Positions 49,175-59,160 of a stretch of DNA of 64,000 bases are shown here, piece after piece. Origin of the DNA: Cylindrotheca closterium (lineage: Eukaryota > Bacillariophyta > Bacillariophyceae > Bacillariales > Bacillariaceae). A model generated the notes under the pieces. That model made no database searches and was not told the origin of the DNA. It saw only the letters and a list, made by a program, of their open reading frames with translations. The translations under genes were made by a program, and so were the position numbers. The stretch spans positions 186,955 through 250,954 of the forward strand of contig CAKOGP040000557.1 of the NCBI GenBank assembly GCA_933822405.4, read 5' to 3'. Within the stretch, counting starts at the first letter, position 1. Each line of letters starts with the position of its first letter.

Positions 49175-51901
49175 CTAGTATTCGCATACCAATTGGTCTC
49201 CCACATGGATCCAAACTTGTTCATTTGCAAGCTGTTCTTCCCTCAGCATTGCCTTTAGGAAGACACCAAAGACAATTTGGCCATTACGGCGCCTATACTT
49301 GGCTAGAGCTCGCAGTGTCTTCCCCTTCTTTCCGGTCGACGGATCGTAATCAACCATGGCACAACGGGCACAGTCACCTTTCACATTGAATATCAAGCCA
49401 TTATCTTTCCGATATAACTTAGTCCAGTCATCTTCCAAATGAGCCTTGTGCACGTTTTGTTGATCCTTCCATCGAATCACCATATTTGGACGAAAATGTT
49501 TGGATCCGACTAGCGCTTGGTTTTGGTGCCGGAGGACTTGGTTCAGTGCGTCGACAGCATTCTCGGATATCATTAGTATTGGTTGGTCATTTGCAAATCC
49601 CATTCGAGATTTGCTGTCGTCGACAGTGTTTGGTTCCCCGTTCGTTTGCTTGTTGGCTTTGGAATATCGTGCCAACCAGCACTCGACTCCCAAATAGGAT
49701 GAAAACCACTCGGAAGCTCGTCGACCACCACATAAGCGCCCACCGCACTTGTTTCCACAAACACTGATATCATTGCTTCCAAGGAACGATGAGTTGATTT
49801 CGGCTAGAGGAATGATCAAGTCTTCGCAGCCGGGAGCTGAAACAGTCAATATTTCATCGTCGCCATTAATGTGAGGAGTGATGAATCCCATCTTCGGATT
49901 ATTTTGCAATCTCATTGCTACACCTGCCGAGTCCACGAGTGCAAATTCTCTATCGTGCGCCAGCTTGCCACTTTGGATATCCATCTTCCAGTGAGAGACA
50001 CGTTGTGCAGCGCAGCTTTTGATTGGAAAGATGTAGAGTTCTGTCAATGTCACTTCAGGTGGACAATGTTGGTCTTCTTCTACTAGTGTTGCTATCGTCT
50101 CGTCGGCAACAGTCTTGTTCTTGTTGACAAATGTTTGGTCAATGAAGGCTACGAATTCATCCAAGTCTTCCCATATGCTCTCTTTTCCAAAGCTGATACG
50201 AATTGCTCCAGTTGGTTTGTCATTCAAAATGTCAATATGATCCCCACAGACATGACCGGATTCTTTGTAGTTTTGGATGAGTTCCTCATCTCCCAATTTT
50301 AGAGCCTCTTGACAGGCACCTGGGTTGCAAAAGCAGCCAGTTCGGAATTGAATTGCAGGCTTTCGCAGGGCGGCCAGTTTTGCGACTTCATTGTATCCGA
50401 CGAAGGATCCATCGTCCCTCAAAATGTTCATTGCAATTGTGGGTCCTTTGTCTTCGCCATTCGAGGATCCATTTATTGACCATACTCCATATGTAATGGC
50501 CACTGGTTTGCCATTACCATGATGCATAGCGCTCAGTCGACCATGCAGCTCCTTTGCCAGAATACTAGTATGTTGCTGAATCTTCTCCATGCCACCGAGC
50601 CTCTCGATCTCATCAAACCCATGCCGCAGTTCAATAATACCACGAAAATTGGGTGTCCCGCTAACTAAGGAGGAAACACCACTAGATGGGGCACTCATGT
50701 CCTGATTTGCCAATATGAGATTGAACGATCCACCGCCAACATAGGGCCGATGCTGTTTGGACTCTGATAGAAGATCGACAGCAGTGCGCTTGACAAACAA
50801 GCTTCCAACCCCAGTAGGCGACCCAAAAAGCTTGTAGAAAGAAACACAAGCAAAGTCTGGATTCAAGTCTCGAAGGGACACCGGTCCAGTACTGGCAGCC
50901 TTGGCAATGTCTAGCATGATGTGCCAGCCAGCACTTTGGGCAGTCTCAATGACCTTCTGACTATTAGGTTTGTGACCTCCAAAGTTACATTCGGCAGGAA
51001 ATACAAGTAGGCAATTTGTGCCGTAGTTTTCAATGGTGCTGGAATCGTTTGCCCCATTGTTCGTACTGTTTCTCAGCTGTGCGAAAGACTCCTTGGTCAT
51101 GGATTCAATTTCTTCAATTGGCAAGCACATAAGCCGGGCACCTAGGGAGATGGCCACCTCTCGCATTCCTAAAACTGATGAGTGAGAATTTTGTGCATAC
51201 AAGAGAATAGATTGCTGCCCGTCACTCGTTTGCCAGGGAAAACGCTCGGCTACAACGCGGAGTGCCTCTGTCGTTCCCGAAGTGAAAACGACGTCATATC
51301 CGGAATGGCTATCGGAAGTAAGAGCTGAATCCTGGGTACGTTGAATCGAAGCAAATCGACCAGCGGTCGCGTCGAAATGATTCAGAATTCTGGTTTTCGA
51401 TTGTTGTATTCCCAACAGTGTTCGTGAAGCTGCTGGACCGCTCGAATGTGGATTGGCCAAGACATTGGACGACAAAGATTGAAAAGAAGCTTCCATCTGC
51501 GATTTCGAAGGTAATGCAGAGCCAGCATAGTCCAAATAAATTTCGCGTTCTTCAATCGCATCGGTAGACCGTTGGCCAAGCGGTGGCTGCAATGTTGGAA
51601 ATTCCTTGTGTCGCCAATCATCGATATATCCTTTTCCACTGTGCCGATATCCGTATTCATCACCCACGTTGGACAAGAAGGCTCGCTTTCGATTAAATCT
51701 TGCTTTGCCTTTTGTCATTGAATCCACTGATCTCTCAAAAGGAGATTTCTTGCGCCGCAAGATTAGCGTCGAGACAAGACACATGATGGATCCAAAAATG
51801 AAGATCGTCAACGTGTCAATTTTTTGAAAAAGTGATGACATCTGAATACGATCCCCGCCAAAGGGAACATTTGAAACACATGTCTTGTTTGTTACTTGCA
51901 T
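49175..51901 (-). CDS. MOCOS: Molybdenum cofactor sulfurase with N-terminal membrane anchor (908 aa)
   Basis: The N-terminal two thirds are a cysteine-desulfurase-like PLP domain: IYLDYAGSALPSKSQ, VVFTSGTTEALRVV, the PLP-lysine segment SFYKLFGSPTGVGSL, and the cysteine-bearing FRTGCFCNPGACQ. The C-terminal third is a MOSC domain with its beta-barrel N part (LTELYIFPIKSCAAQRV) and end (GDCARCAMVDYDPSTG). The enzyme takes sulfur from cysteine and places it on the molybdenum cofactor of xanthine dehydrogenase and aldehyde oxidase. An extra hydrophobic span near residues 30-48 (TLTIFIFGSIMCLVSTLIL) precedes the catalytic domain. This is unusual for a soluble enzyme family, and Met21 is an alternative start that keeps it. 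Confidence 0.92.
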   Translation of the reverse strand: MQVTNKTCVSNVPFGGDRIQMSSLFQKIDTLTIFIFGSIMCLVSTLILRRKKSPFERSVDSMTKGKARFNRKRAFLSNVGDEYGYRHSGKGYIDDWRHKEFPTLQPPLGQRSTDAIEEREIYLDYAGSALPSKSQMEASFQSLSSNVLANPHSSGPAASRTLLGIQQSKTRILNHFDATAGRFASIQRTQDSALTSDSHSGYDVVFTSGTTEALRVVAERFPWQTSDGQQSILLYAQNSHSSVLGMREVAISLGARLMCLPIEEIESMTKESFAQLRNSTNNGANDSSTIENYGTNCLLVFPAECNFGGHKPNSQKVIETAQSAGWHIMLDIAKAASTGPVSLRDLNPDFACVSFYKLFGSPTGVGSLFVKRTAVDLLSESKQHRPYVGGGSFNLILANQDMSAPSSGVSSLVSGTPNFRGIIELRHGFDEIERLGGMEKIQQHTSILAKELHGRLSAMHHGNGKPVAITYGVWSINGSSNGEDKGPTIAMNILRDDGSFVGYNEVAKLAALRKPAIQFRTGCFCNPGACQEALKLGDEELIQNYKESGHVCGDHIDILNDKPTGAIRISFGKESIWEDLDEFVAFIDQTFVNKNKTVADETIATLVEEDQHCPPEVTLTELYIFPIKSCAAQRVSHWKMDIQSGKLAHDREFALVDSAGVAMRLQNNPKMGFITPHINGDDEILTVSAPGCEDLIIPLAEINSSFLGSNDISVCGNKCGGRLCGGRRASEWFSSYLGVECWLARYSKANKQTNGEPNTVDDSKSRMGFANDQPILMISENAVDALNQVLRHQNQALVGSKHFRPNMVIRWKDQQNVHKAHLEDDWTKLYRKDNGLIFNVKGDCARCAMVDYDPSTGKKGKTLRALAKYRRRNGQIVFGVFLKAMLREEQLANEQVWIHVGDQLVCEY

Positions 51902-52130
51902 GGTATCTTAAAATAGCCTATGCCATCGCAAGCTTTGATCGTGATGATGATCTTGATTGTTGAAGCTCTGTCGTGAAATGGGAAGTTTGGGTTCTCTCGT
52001 TCTTCAAACGCGACCAAATTATGACAAAATTGTACAGGAATAAATTCAATACGCTACAGTACAGAACCTGGTTGTCCTACCGGTACACTGCCACAAACAT
52101 TAGAACTGAATCAACAAATAGTGGAGCATT

Positions 52131-54227
52131 CTATTTTTGTATTTGAACTATTCCGCGCAGCAAAATTTTCACATTCGTAGTCAGCTTTTCCTTGTTCAGC
52201 AAGTCTCCGGATTGACGAAGGACTTCGGCTGTCGTTGGGTATGGGTGGATCACAGAGGCCAGCGTACTAAGTGCTGTACCAGATTGCATAGCCAAAGTGA
52301 CCTCACTAATCATATTGGCAGCACCTTCCCCAACAATACTCGCTCCAAGGATAAGACCTTTTTTGGTATCCACACGGAATCGGACAAATCCTTGGGTATT
52401 GTCGTCACAAATGGCTCGATCATTATCTTTGAAGTGTTTTTCAATAATCTTGTATTCAATGCCCTTCTCGTCCAAATCTTTGCCGTAAAGTCCAACACTG
52501 GCAATTTCAGGAGTTGTAAAGGTTGCATAAGGAATCAACAACCCAGACATCTTCTCCTTGCCAAAGAACAACGAGTTGCGCACAACAGCTCTGGCCATAA
52601 AGTCGGCTGCATGTGTGAACTTGAACTTGGAGCAAACGTCCCCAACTCCAAATATTCTCGAGTTGGTTGTTTGTAACTTGTCATTCACCACAAGGCCTTC
52701 AGGAGTGTAGTCTACCTTGGCCTTCTCCAAGTCCATTCCAGTGACATTAGCACGTCGTCCAGCGGCCACCAAAACGGCATCGCAAATCAGTGTGATTGGT
52801 TCTGAAGAATCCTTTTCAAGAAGGGTCATGGCCATTTCAGGGAGTCCAGATTCAGATCTATTACCAGTGAGCTCGAGCTTGATGTATTCCTTGACAGACA
52901 ATTTGAAATCGACTGCATCATCAACCATTTGTTGCTTGACAATGTCGGCCATGTCTTGGTCTTCCTTTGGCAAGACTTTCCCGGAACGTCCAAGCACGGT
53001 GACCTTTGTTCCAAGGCGTCGCATTGCTTGCGACAACTCCATACCGATTACACCAGCTCCAATGGTGACCATGTTTGTCGGTTGCTTTGTCATGTTGAAG
53101 AAAGTTTCGTTCGTCATCACCAATGGACGTTCCGAATCACAAATTTCTGTGGATGTGGCCTTGTCGTGTAACATCTTCATACCTTCCATAGGGATTAAGG
53201 TAGGGTATCCACCAGTTGCGATGACAGCCTTTTTGAAATTCAACGTTTGGCCATTGACAACGACGGTTCTTGGAGATGTGAATTTGGCGTATCCAATGAA
53301 CACTTCAACTCCCAGATCCTTGCTATATCTAGTAGCGGAGTCATGATGACTGATTTGAGATCGAACCTTTCTCACCCGCTTCATGACTTGATCAAAATCG
53401 ACTCGCACAGCACTCGGATCCACAAATACCCCAGCCTCTTCCATACGGGCAACATCATTCTTCAAACCATGGGCCATGTTGGCAGAATGAATGAAAGCCT
53501 TGGATGGAACACATCCAGTGTTAAGGCAATCGCCACCGAGCATGTGAGCTTCAATCATCGCCACCTTGCCACCCACACCAGCAGAACTGCCAGCGGCAAT
53601 CAATCCACCGACACCGGCACCAATTACCACAACATCATACAAGTCACTTTCTGTGGCCTTGGGATCTTGCCAGTCTGGGGGATGAACATTATTTAACAAT
53701 TCGGTGTTCAATTCATCCATTGGCCAGACAGTAGAAATGACGTGTTGATCCTTTGGATCTATGGATGCCAACTTTTCTTGATCGAATGTTGGTTGCAAAC
53801 TTTGGTCACCAGCACGACCGACGGGGCCCAAGAAGTTAGTCCATTCAATTGCCTTGCCCGTATTTTCATCAAGTTTCAAGGATCCTCGCTCACCTCCTTC
53901 CATGAAACGGTAAAACAGGGTTTTGTCAGAGAATTGATGATCACGAGTGACGTGCTCAAAGAGGTGCATAGCTTGGAGAGCCTCCCCAATACTGACGGCT
54001 TCCTCTCGGCTACCTGCATTTCCAGACTGCACGAGATAGTCGACGGCTTCACTTCCAACGAAACATTGAGGGTATGTCTTCATGTGGTATTTTCGATTCT
54101 TGACGACCACATTTTCCTTGAAGGATGTGGCAAGTACGCTTAAACCGTCCATTGAGTTACTTTGTGGAGTGCTAAACGTTGGATCGATTGTAGAATTATG
54201 AGGGTTCGTCATCCACAGAATTGCCAC
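52131..54227 (-). CDS. DEP-domain / class I disulfide oxidoreductase fusion (698 aa)
   Basis: Residues about 33-110 look like a DEP domain (YPQCFVGSEAVDYLV, ALQAMHLFEHVTRDHQFSD). A linker of about 85 residues follows. From 196 on it is a full pyridine-nucleotide disulfide oxidoreductase like mercuric reductase or dihydrolipoamide dehydrogenase. The FAD motif VVVIGAGVGGLIAAG is at about 199-213 and the redox pair GGDCLNTGCVPSK has C234 and C239. The NAD(P) site is VTIGAGVIGMELSQAM, then VNDKLQTTNSRIFGVGDVCS, and the C-terminal active-site segment is VIHPYPTTAEVLRQ. DEP domains bind membranes or G-protein regulators, so membrane- or signal-controlled redox chemistry is inferred. The substrate is unknown. 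Confidence 0.85.
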   Translation of the reverse strand: MAILWMTNPHNSTIDPTFSTPQSNSMDGLSVLATSFKENVVVKNRKYHMKTYPQCFVGSEAVDYLVQSGNAGSREEAVSIGEALQAMHLFEHVTRDHQFSDKTLFYRFMEGGERGSLKLDENTGKAIEWTNFLGPVGRAGDQSLQPTFDQEKLASIDPKDQHVISTVWPMDELNTELLNNVHPPDWQDPKATESDLYDVVVIGAGVGGLIAAGSSAGVGGKVAMIEAHMLGGDCLNTGCVPSKAFIHSANMAHGLKNDVARMEEAGVFVDPSAVRVDFDQVMKRVRKVRSQISHHDSATRYSKDLGVEVFIGYAKFTSPRTVVVNGQTLNFKKAVIATGGYPTLIPMEGMKMLHDKATSTEICDSERPLVMTNETFFNMTKQPTNMVTIGAGVIGMELSQAMRRLGTKVTVLGRSGKVLPKEDQDMADIVKQQMVDDAVDFKLSVKEYIKLELTGNRSESGLPEMAMTLLEKDSSEPITLICDAVLVAAGRRANVTGMDLEKAKVDYTPEGLVVNDKLQTTNSRIFGVGDVCSKFKFTHAADFMARAVVRNSLFFGKEKMSGLLIPYATFTTPEIASVGLYGKDLDEKGIEYKIIEKHFKDNDRAICDDNTQGFVRFRVDTKKGLILGASIVGEGAANMISEVTLAMQSGTALSTLASVIHPYPTTAEVLRQSGDLLNKEKLTTNVKILLRGIVQIQK

Positions 54228-54542
54228 AGCATCGACGAAAGATACGAAGATTATATTGCTTGAGCGGTTTTCAGTCGACCATCAAGAGTGCCTAGGCATT
54301 TGGGGTCGAAGCCAAGATTTCCTCTGCAGTTTTCATTCACCCCAAAAGGCAAGGACGGACGTTTTAGTAGTGCAGTTGTAATGGATTCAGGATTGAAGAT
54401 TTTGTGCGTTCCCTTCCGTTGAGATTTTGAGGTGCAAATCATCATAACGACAAACGACAGTAACGACAACAAGATGAACAACACATACAAACACAACAGT
54501 ATGGAGACATAATAATTTTGTCTCATCAGAAACTTTGCCAAT

Positions 54543-55760
54543 ATGACGGCTCCTCAACTAAGAATTCCTTTGGCAAACATATCCAATGAGCTCAAAATAT
54601 TACATTTCAACTCCTCTGCAAGCACGAACAAGTTTCCTTCCAACAAGCCCACTCCCAATCCATGGCAATATTATGACAGTGTTCCTCGTTTCAGCCAAAA
54701 CCAGGCTAATGTTTGGTCAAGCTGTCCACATGGCACTGTAAGTGGGGTCTCTGGGGTAAATGGGGTCTATGGCTCTGAAAAGAGTTTTGCTTTGTCGAAA
54801 AAGAGCACTCTAGCACAGACGGCGAGCAGAATGGAACACAAGACAAGCACTGTTGGCGGTTACCCCTATCCATCACAACCATACTATGCAATATGGAACT
54901 ATTATGGCTTTGAAACATATCCCCAGGGATACTACTGGCCTACTCAGTCGTATCCTGCTCCACGAAAGCAACCTAGTCTGAATATCCTTTCTGTTGTTCC
55001 AAAGCAAATTGACCAAGCCCGTAGCGTTGTTCCAAAATCACCTTCCATATCGTGTCTGTACTCCGAATCGTCTCTTGTTGAGTTGAATGAAGACAATGTG
55101 CAGTCTGCATTCCAGGAGTGTATGGAGGTATGCAACAAAGAAAAGAGCATCACAGCATTTGAAGAGCTCCTCAAAGAAGGAGCGAACCTCAAACGTGGTT
55201 GGCTCAAAAGTGTCTTCGTCAAAGGGGACATTCCAGCCAATAGGATTGTGAAGCAGTACCTTTGGTCGATTATTCTCACCTTTGATCAACAAGTTAGCAT
55301 CGGGCTGCGAGGAAAGCTTGCGCATGCATGGGGGACCACCTTGGAGACCATTCGAAATTGGAGAAATCGAATGAAGGTGGCAACCAACTTTCTACCTACC
55401 GTTGCGAAGCACCAAATTGACTTTCGAGGGCGCAAGAATAATCCACTCTTGATGTACAATAGTGCTATTGAGATACAAAAGGTTCAAGAAATGATTGCAC
55501 AGCTGGGAACGAAAGGAAAGCAGCTGGAAGACAGGATCGATCTCGAAACGACTCTGCGACTAAACGAAAAGAAACTGATCGTACAAGAAAAGTGCATCGA
55601 TGTCCTTCAACGAAGAGAGAGGTCACTCGAGAAAGAGAACAAGAAGCTTTCAAACAGCCTCCAGCACTGGAAGAGCTGCTATTCCATGCTAGAACAAGAT
55701 AACGAAAGCCTCAATGCGCTTGTCTCAATGTCCAGTGTGGAAAACATTGCTGGAGTTTGA
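54543..55760 (+). CDS. Unrecognised protein with predicted HTH-like and coiled-coil parts (405 aa)
   Basis: The N-terminal 150 residues are low in complexity and rich in Ser, Asn, Tyr and Pro (GGYPYPSQPYYAIWNYYGFE). Residues about 180-300 are helical, with LRGKLAHAWGTTLETIRNWR resembling a helix-turn-helix and basic text following (NRMKVATNFLP, FRGRKNNPL). Residues 315-395 form a long coiled coil (EKCIDVLQRRERSLEKENKK). A transcriptional regulator is a reasonable guess, but no known family is evident. Its start lies only about 315 bases from the start of the divergent DEP-fusion gene. Confidence 0.65.
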   Translation: MTAPQLRIPLANISNELKILHFNSSASTNKFPSNKPTPNPWQYYDSVPRFSQNQANVWSSCPHGTVSGVSGVNGVYGSEKSFALSKKSTLAQTASRMEHKTSTVGGYPYPSQPYYAIWNYYGFETYPQGYYWPTQSYPAPRKQPSLNILSVVPKQIDQARSVVPKSPSISCLYSESSLVELNEDNVQSAFQECMEVCNKEKSITAFEELLKEGANLKRGWLKSVFVKGDIPANRIVKQYLWSIILTFDQQVSIGLRGKLAHAWGTTLETIRNWRNRMKVATNFLPTVAKHQIDFRGRKNNPLLMYNSAIEIQKVQEMIAQLGTKGKQLEDRIDLETTLRLNEKKLIVQEKCIDVLQRRERSLEKENKKLSNSLQHWKSCYSMLEQDNESLNALVSMSSVENIAGV

Positions 55761-56080
55761 AACGGCTCAGAGCAACATTGCAAGCACCATCATTTTTTTA
55801 AATAAATTTTTAAGTCATTTTGATTAGCATGGATCCATCGAGTTTGACTCTACACTTCGTGTATTCATCCAGTCAAACTTTCTTTAAAAATGGAACAAAG
55901 ATATAGATTTGGAATTGATTTCTTAATAATATATTTTTAGAGTAACATCGTGCGGCGCAACTATCTTCATTGCTCCTCCCAAAGGAGCTTAGTATTGTTC
56001 TTGTATCTGTGATGGCGCAACTGTTCGTGTCTGTGTGAGCCGATGGCATTATCGGAAAATTTGGACTTGATTATCCCGCT
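55761..56080. other. Convergent 3' spacer, nothing recognised
   Basis: An AT-rich gap of 320 bases between two stops includes runs such as TTTTTTTAAATAAATTTTTA near 55793. No gene is seen. Confidence 0.4.
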
Positions 56081-58024
56081 TTACGCGTCTTGGACTTCTT
56101 CATTGACAGAGTAGTCGGGAATCTTGAGTCCATTTTGAGCAATATGTTCCACCTGTGCACTTTTGCTTGGCGTGTCCATTGCCTCTCCTTCTGGGTCATT
56201 CTTTAGCAACCACTTTTCAATCTCTTCGGGAGATCCATCCAATAGAGTCAGTTCGTCCTTTGAGAACAATCTGGGGTGCAAGTACAAGCGTGCTGGAATA
56301 CACAACAAAACCATGACTGGGAAGGCAATCGAGATGGACTTGATTTCTCGGACAACACAGACGATACCGAAGAAGAGGAATTGGAACATGGTGTACTTGT
56401 GAATGCGGTTCATGGGAACGTGCGTGGTGTAGTGGTTCTTGGTGATCTTGCTTGGTTGTTGGAAAAGAAGCACGAATCGTTGGTAGAATTGTTGGCCTGG
56501 CAAAGCAACCAATCCCATGAACAAGAAGACACCGTATAGAACGGGCAAAGGGATCAATTTAATGACGGAGAGAGCAAAGATACAGGCCAACACCAAACCG
56601 TGGGTAAATAATCCAGTCAAACGAGATTCCTGGATAAATTTGACTTCGCCCTTGTCATCCTTCTCTTGCATGGCCGTGATGTGCATGATACATGGGACAG
56701 TAGAAGCGACCAACCAGGGCAAGCCCATCAAGGAGTTAACCAAGACCATGATGGCAGAAATCACTGTATCATAGTTGTAGGCGTCTCCGTGGGCAAGTCT
56801 ATTGCTTGGGTGGTTGACGATGTGCCAAGTGATACCGTTATCCAAGAAAGTCAAGATGAAAGCTGGGATGCCAAGTGCGGCGGCGATGAAGATGACCTCG
56901 GTGTTTCCGTTAAGGTCGAACAAATCAACAATCCATGGTCGGCGACCCCATGGTTCAGCTTGATCAGGACAGTCAGTTGGCCAGTAGTCTCGGCAATCTT
57001 CAGTGCAGCATGAAAAAGAAGTGGCGAAAGTATCTGGAACATTGAGCTCTTCAATTTTAACATCCTCAAAGACAGTGTGTCTCAAGGCGGTCATTACAAC
57101 CACCGAAATGGTAATGGCGAAGTCAGTAATGACAGTTCGGGCGTAGTCGCTGCAGCAGAAGGCAGAGCTGCGAATTTGACGAAGTCCAATGGCAAAGAAG
57201 GCAGTACCAAGACCCAAAATGAGACTGAGAAGAGCAACAGTCATGTAATCGTATTGGGCATCTTCTTCGAGCATATCTTCGTGATGAGGGTGATCAGTTC
57301 CAAAGTAGTGGAAAAGGCCGACCTTGGAGGAAGGATTTCCGATTGCTCCCAACAAGAAAATAGATACAATGAGCAATGCAAACGTCTCATCTGTGAATCG
57401 AGTAGCCTTTTTGATAAGTCTGTTGAAGTCAAAGAATGCTGCAATAACTTGGTACAGGCAAACCCAGATACCAATCCATGCATTGAATGTAAGGAAAGGA
57501 ACGTCAAGCTGTTTAGCAAGATCGTAACAAACGGCTTGAAAGGTCAAGACGGGTCCAGTACCACCATTGATCATCTGTCAGTGTCGTGGTGAAGAACAAT
57601 ACAATATTTAGAAGCCAGGCCAATCACAATCGATTGGGATACAATCCAACATACTTACCATCGGTTGTCCAGAAACCAAAGAGTAGAAGATCCCACACCA
57701 TGCGGTGGCCAAAAGAAGCTCCACCGCACCAATATAGTTGTTTGTGGCTTTTGCGTACACTGCTCCGAATGTGATAGTTGGAGCAATTACAGCAATGAAC
57801 AAGAAGAAAGAGACAGCAACTGTCTTGGTGTTGAAATTGGTCATTTCCTGCACCCAATGGGTTCCAATGGTGCGCTTGAAATCAGCGATGATTCCTCGGC
57901 CAAATGTTTTTGGCTTCCCATCATCTCCATGGTTTTCGACAGTCGAGTTGTCTTCATCATCTGTGCTTGGCTCAGCTGGAGGGTTTCTTCGAGCAAGTGG
58001 TTGCCTGTAACTGAATCCTGGCAT
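56081..58024 (-). CDS. SLC4-family bicarbonate/anion transporter (619 aa, 2 exons)
   Basis: Exon 1 is 58024-57659 and exon 2 is 57574-56081, with an 84-base intron (join SGQPMMINGGTGPVL). After a 60-residue cytosolic N-terminus come about 12-14 spans with SLC4 signatures. These are FGRGIIADFKRTIGTHWVQE, SGQPM-MINGGTGPVLTFQ, PAFILTFLDNGITWHIVN, LPWLVASTVPCIMHITAM and LTGLFTHGLVLACIFALS. Diatom SLC4 proteins at the plasma membrane take up bicarbonate in a sodium-dependent manner for the CO2-concentrating mechanism. That role is inferred for this copy. The large cytosolic domain of animal SLC4 proteins is absent, as in other diatom copies. The promoter cluster at 58321-58473 fits CO2 regulation. 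Confidence 0.93.
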
Positions 58025-58320
58025 TGTTGCAACTTACTGGAAGATATCGAAGGGTATTTTGATATCTCCGCGAGAGAATTTTATGAGAATAAAAAGACGG
58101 TTGATTTTGACAAAAGAAGATGTGGGAAACTCGAGAATTGAGAAAGACACGAACATCTTATTCTTCCCTATGATGTTATAATAACATTACTAAACCCGAT
58201 CAAAATGGTCACACCCCCAATTGATGCGGAGAGCGTCACCGATCGCATCGTCATCCCCCAATAAATCCCCTTTTGTAGAGACTCGCTCGAAGTAATGGAT
58301 TTGCGGCCTACGCGAAACTG

Positions 58321-58473
58321 TGACGTCAAATTCCTGGTTTTGGTCGTAGATTCTACGTCAAATCGTCGTATCGTAAAAAACGAGAAAATGAAGAAGACGT
58401 CAACGAATCAACACCCACGTCAGAAAATCTTCAAAGTTGCAGACGTTCGCCCAAGCTCTGGAGACGATGACGT
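58321..58473. promoter_or_regulatory. Cluster of five TGACGT/ACGTCA elements upstream of SLC4
   Basis: Full CRE TGACGTCA is at 58321-58328. ACGTCA is at 58355-58360, 58397-58402 and 58417-58422, and TGACGT at 58468-58473, all 300-450 bases upstream of the SLC4 start codon. These are the cores of the CO2/cAMP-responsive elements described for a diatom carbonic anhydrase promoter. About 0.07 hits would be expected by chance in this length. Confidence 0.55.
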
Positions 58474-58539
58474 GGGTATTTCCTCAAACTACACTGAGTG
58501 CAACGAAATGCGGACGAAGAGAGACTATCTCGTCACTCT

Positions 58540-59160
58540 AGCGTGTTGTCTCCCACTATCACATTCAAAATGAATTGTACTGAGTAATGGGCCCTGTGGT
58601 TTGGGAACCGGATCCTTCATACTGTGCGCAACATGAGAATTATTTGAACAAAAGCTATGCTACGCTACACACGCACATGCTTGTTAATACTATATCATAA
58701 GGAGGACGTGAAAGTATCACAATGAGCAGCCCCTTCAACCTCCAACCTCCAATACTGGTGATACCTGATGATGGGGGCATGGTGGTGATGATGAGATGAT
58801 CAGATTGTGGTTTTGTGGATCCTGTAGACGTCGTCAATAGGTTGGCAGTGGAATGGCGTCTAGCTAGCAGAGAGCGATGAGGTGGTGTCCTCACCAACTG
58901 TCACATTTAGATTGCAGAATAGAGTGTTGTTCCCTGTGGTTTGGCAACTCGGTCCAGCTTACTGTGCACACTGTGACGACAACTGTTGCACATCCTTCGA
59001 CGCACTGTATAGACACATCCTTTTTAATGTCATGAGGAGGCCATGCAGGATCGCTTCTAGCGCCGTCGACGACCAGCGGCTGTCATTTCAGATATTGACG
59101 CTATGGTGGCAATGAGAATCTCAGGTTTTAATTTCTTGGATCGCACTGGTATTCGTACGA
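58540..59160. repeat. Degenerate direct repeat pair
   Basis: The stretch 58540-58830 resembles 58895-59160. Matching blocks include CCCTGTGGTTTGG followed by a loosely conserved ...CGG-TCC... and TACTGTGC. GAGGAGGnC(A/G)TG and GTGGATCCTG/TTGGATCGCACT follow in the same order. This looks like an old tandem duplication of non-coding sequence. Confidence 0.4.

Noticed and set aside
52717..53346. 209-codon open frame on the plus strand
   Set aside because: It lies entirely antisense to the disulfide oxidoreductase coding region; low-complexity Ser/Thr text only.
54251..54526. 91-codon minus-strand frame with one hydrophobic span, just upstream of the DEP-fusion gene
   Set aside because: It begins only 17 bases from the divergent gene and ends 24 bases before the DEP-fusion start, leaving no room for separate control. 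It is more likely a 5' leader; RNA-seq could rescue it.
58295..58573. 92-codon frame upstream of SLC4
   Set aside because: It coincides with the repeated TGACGT/ACGTCA cluster and has no protein-like features; regulatory DNA explains it better.
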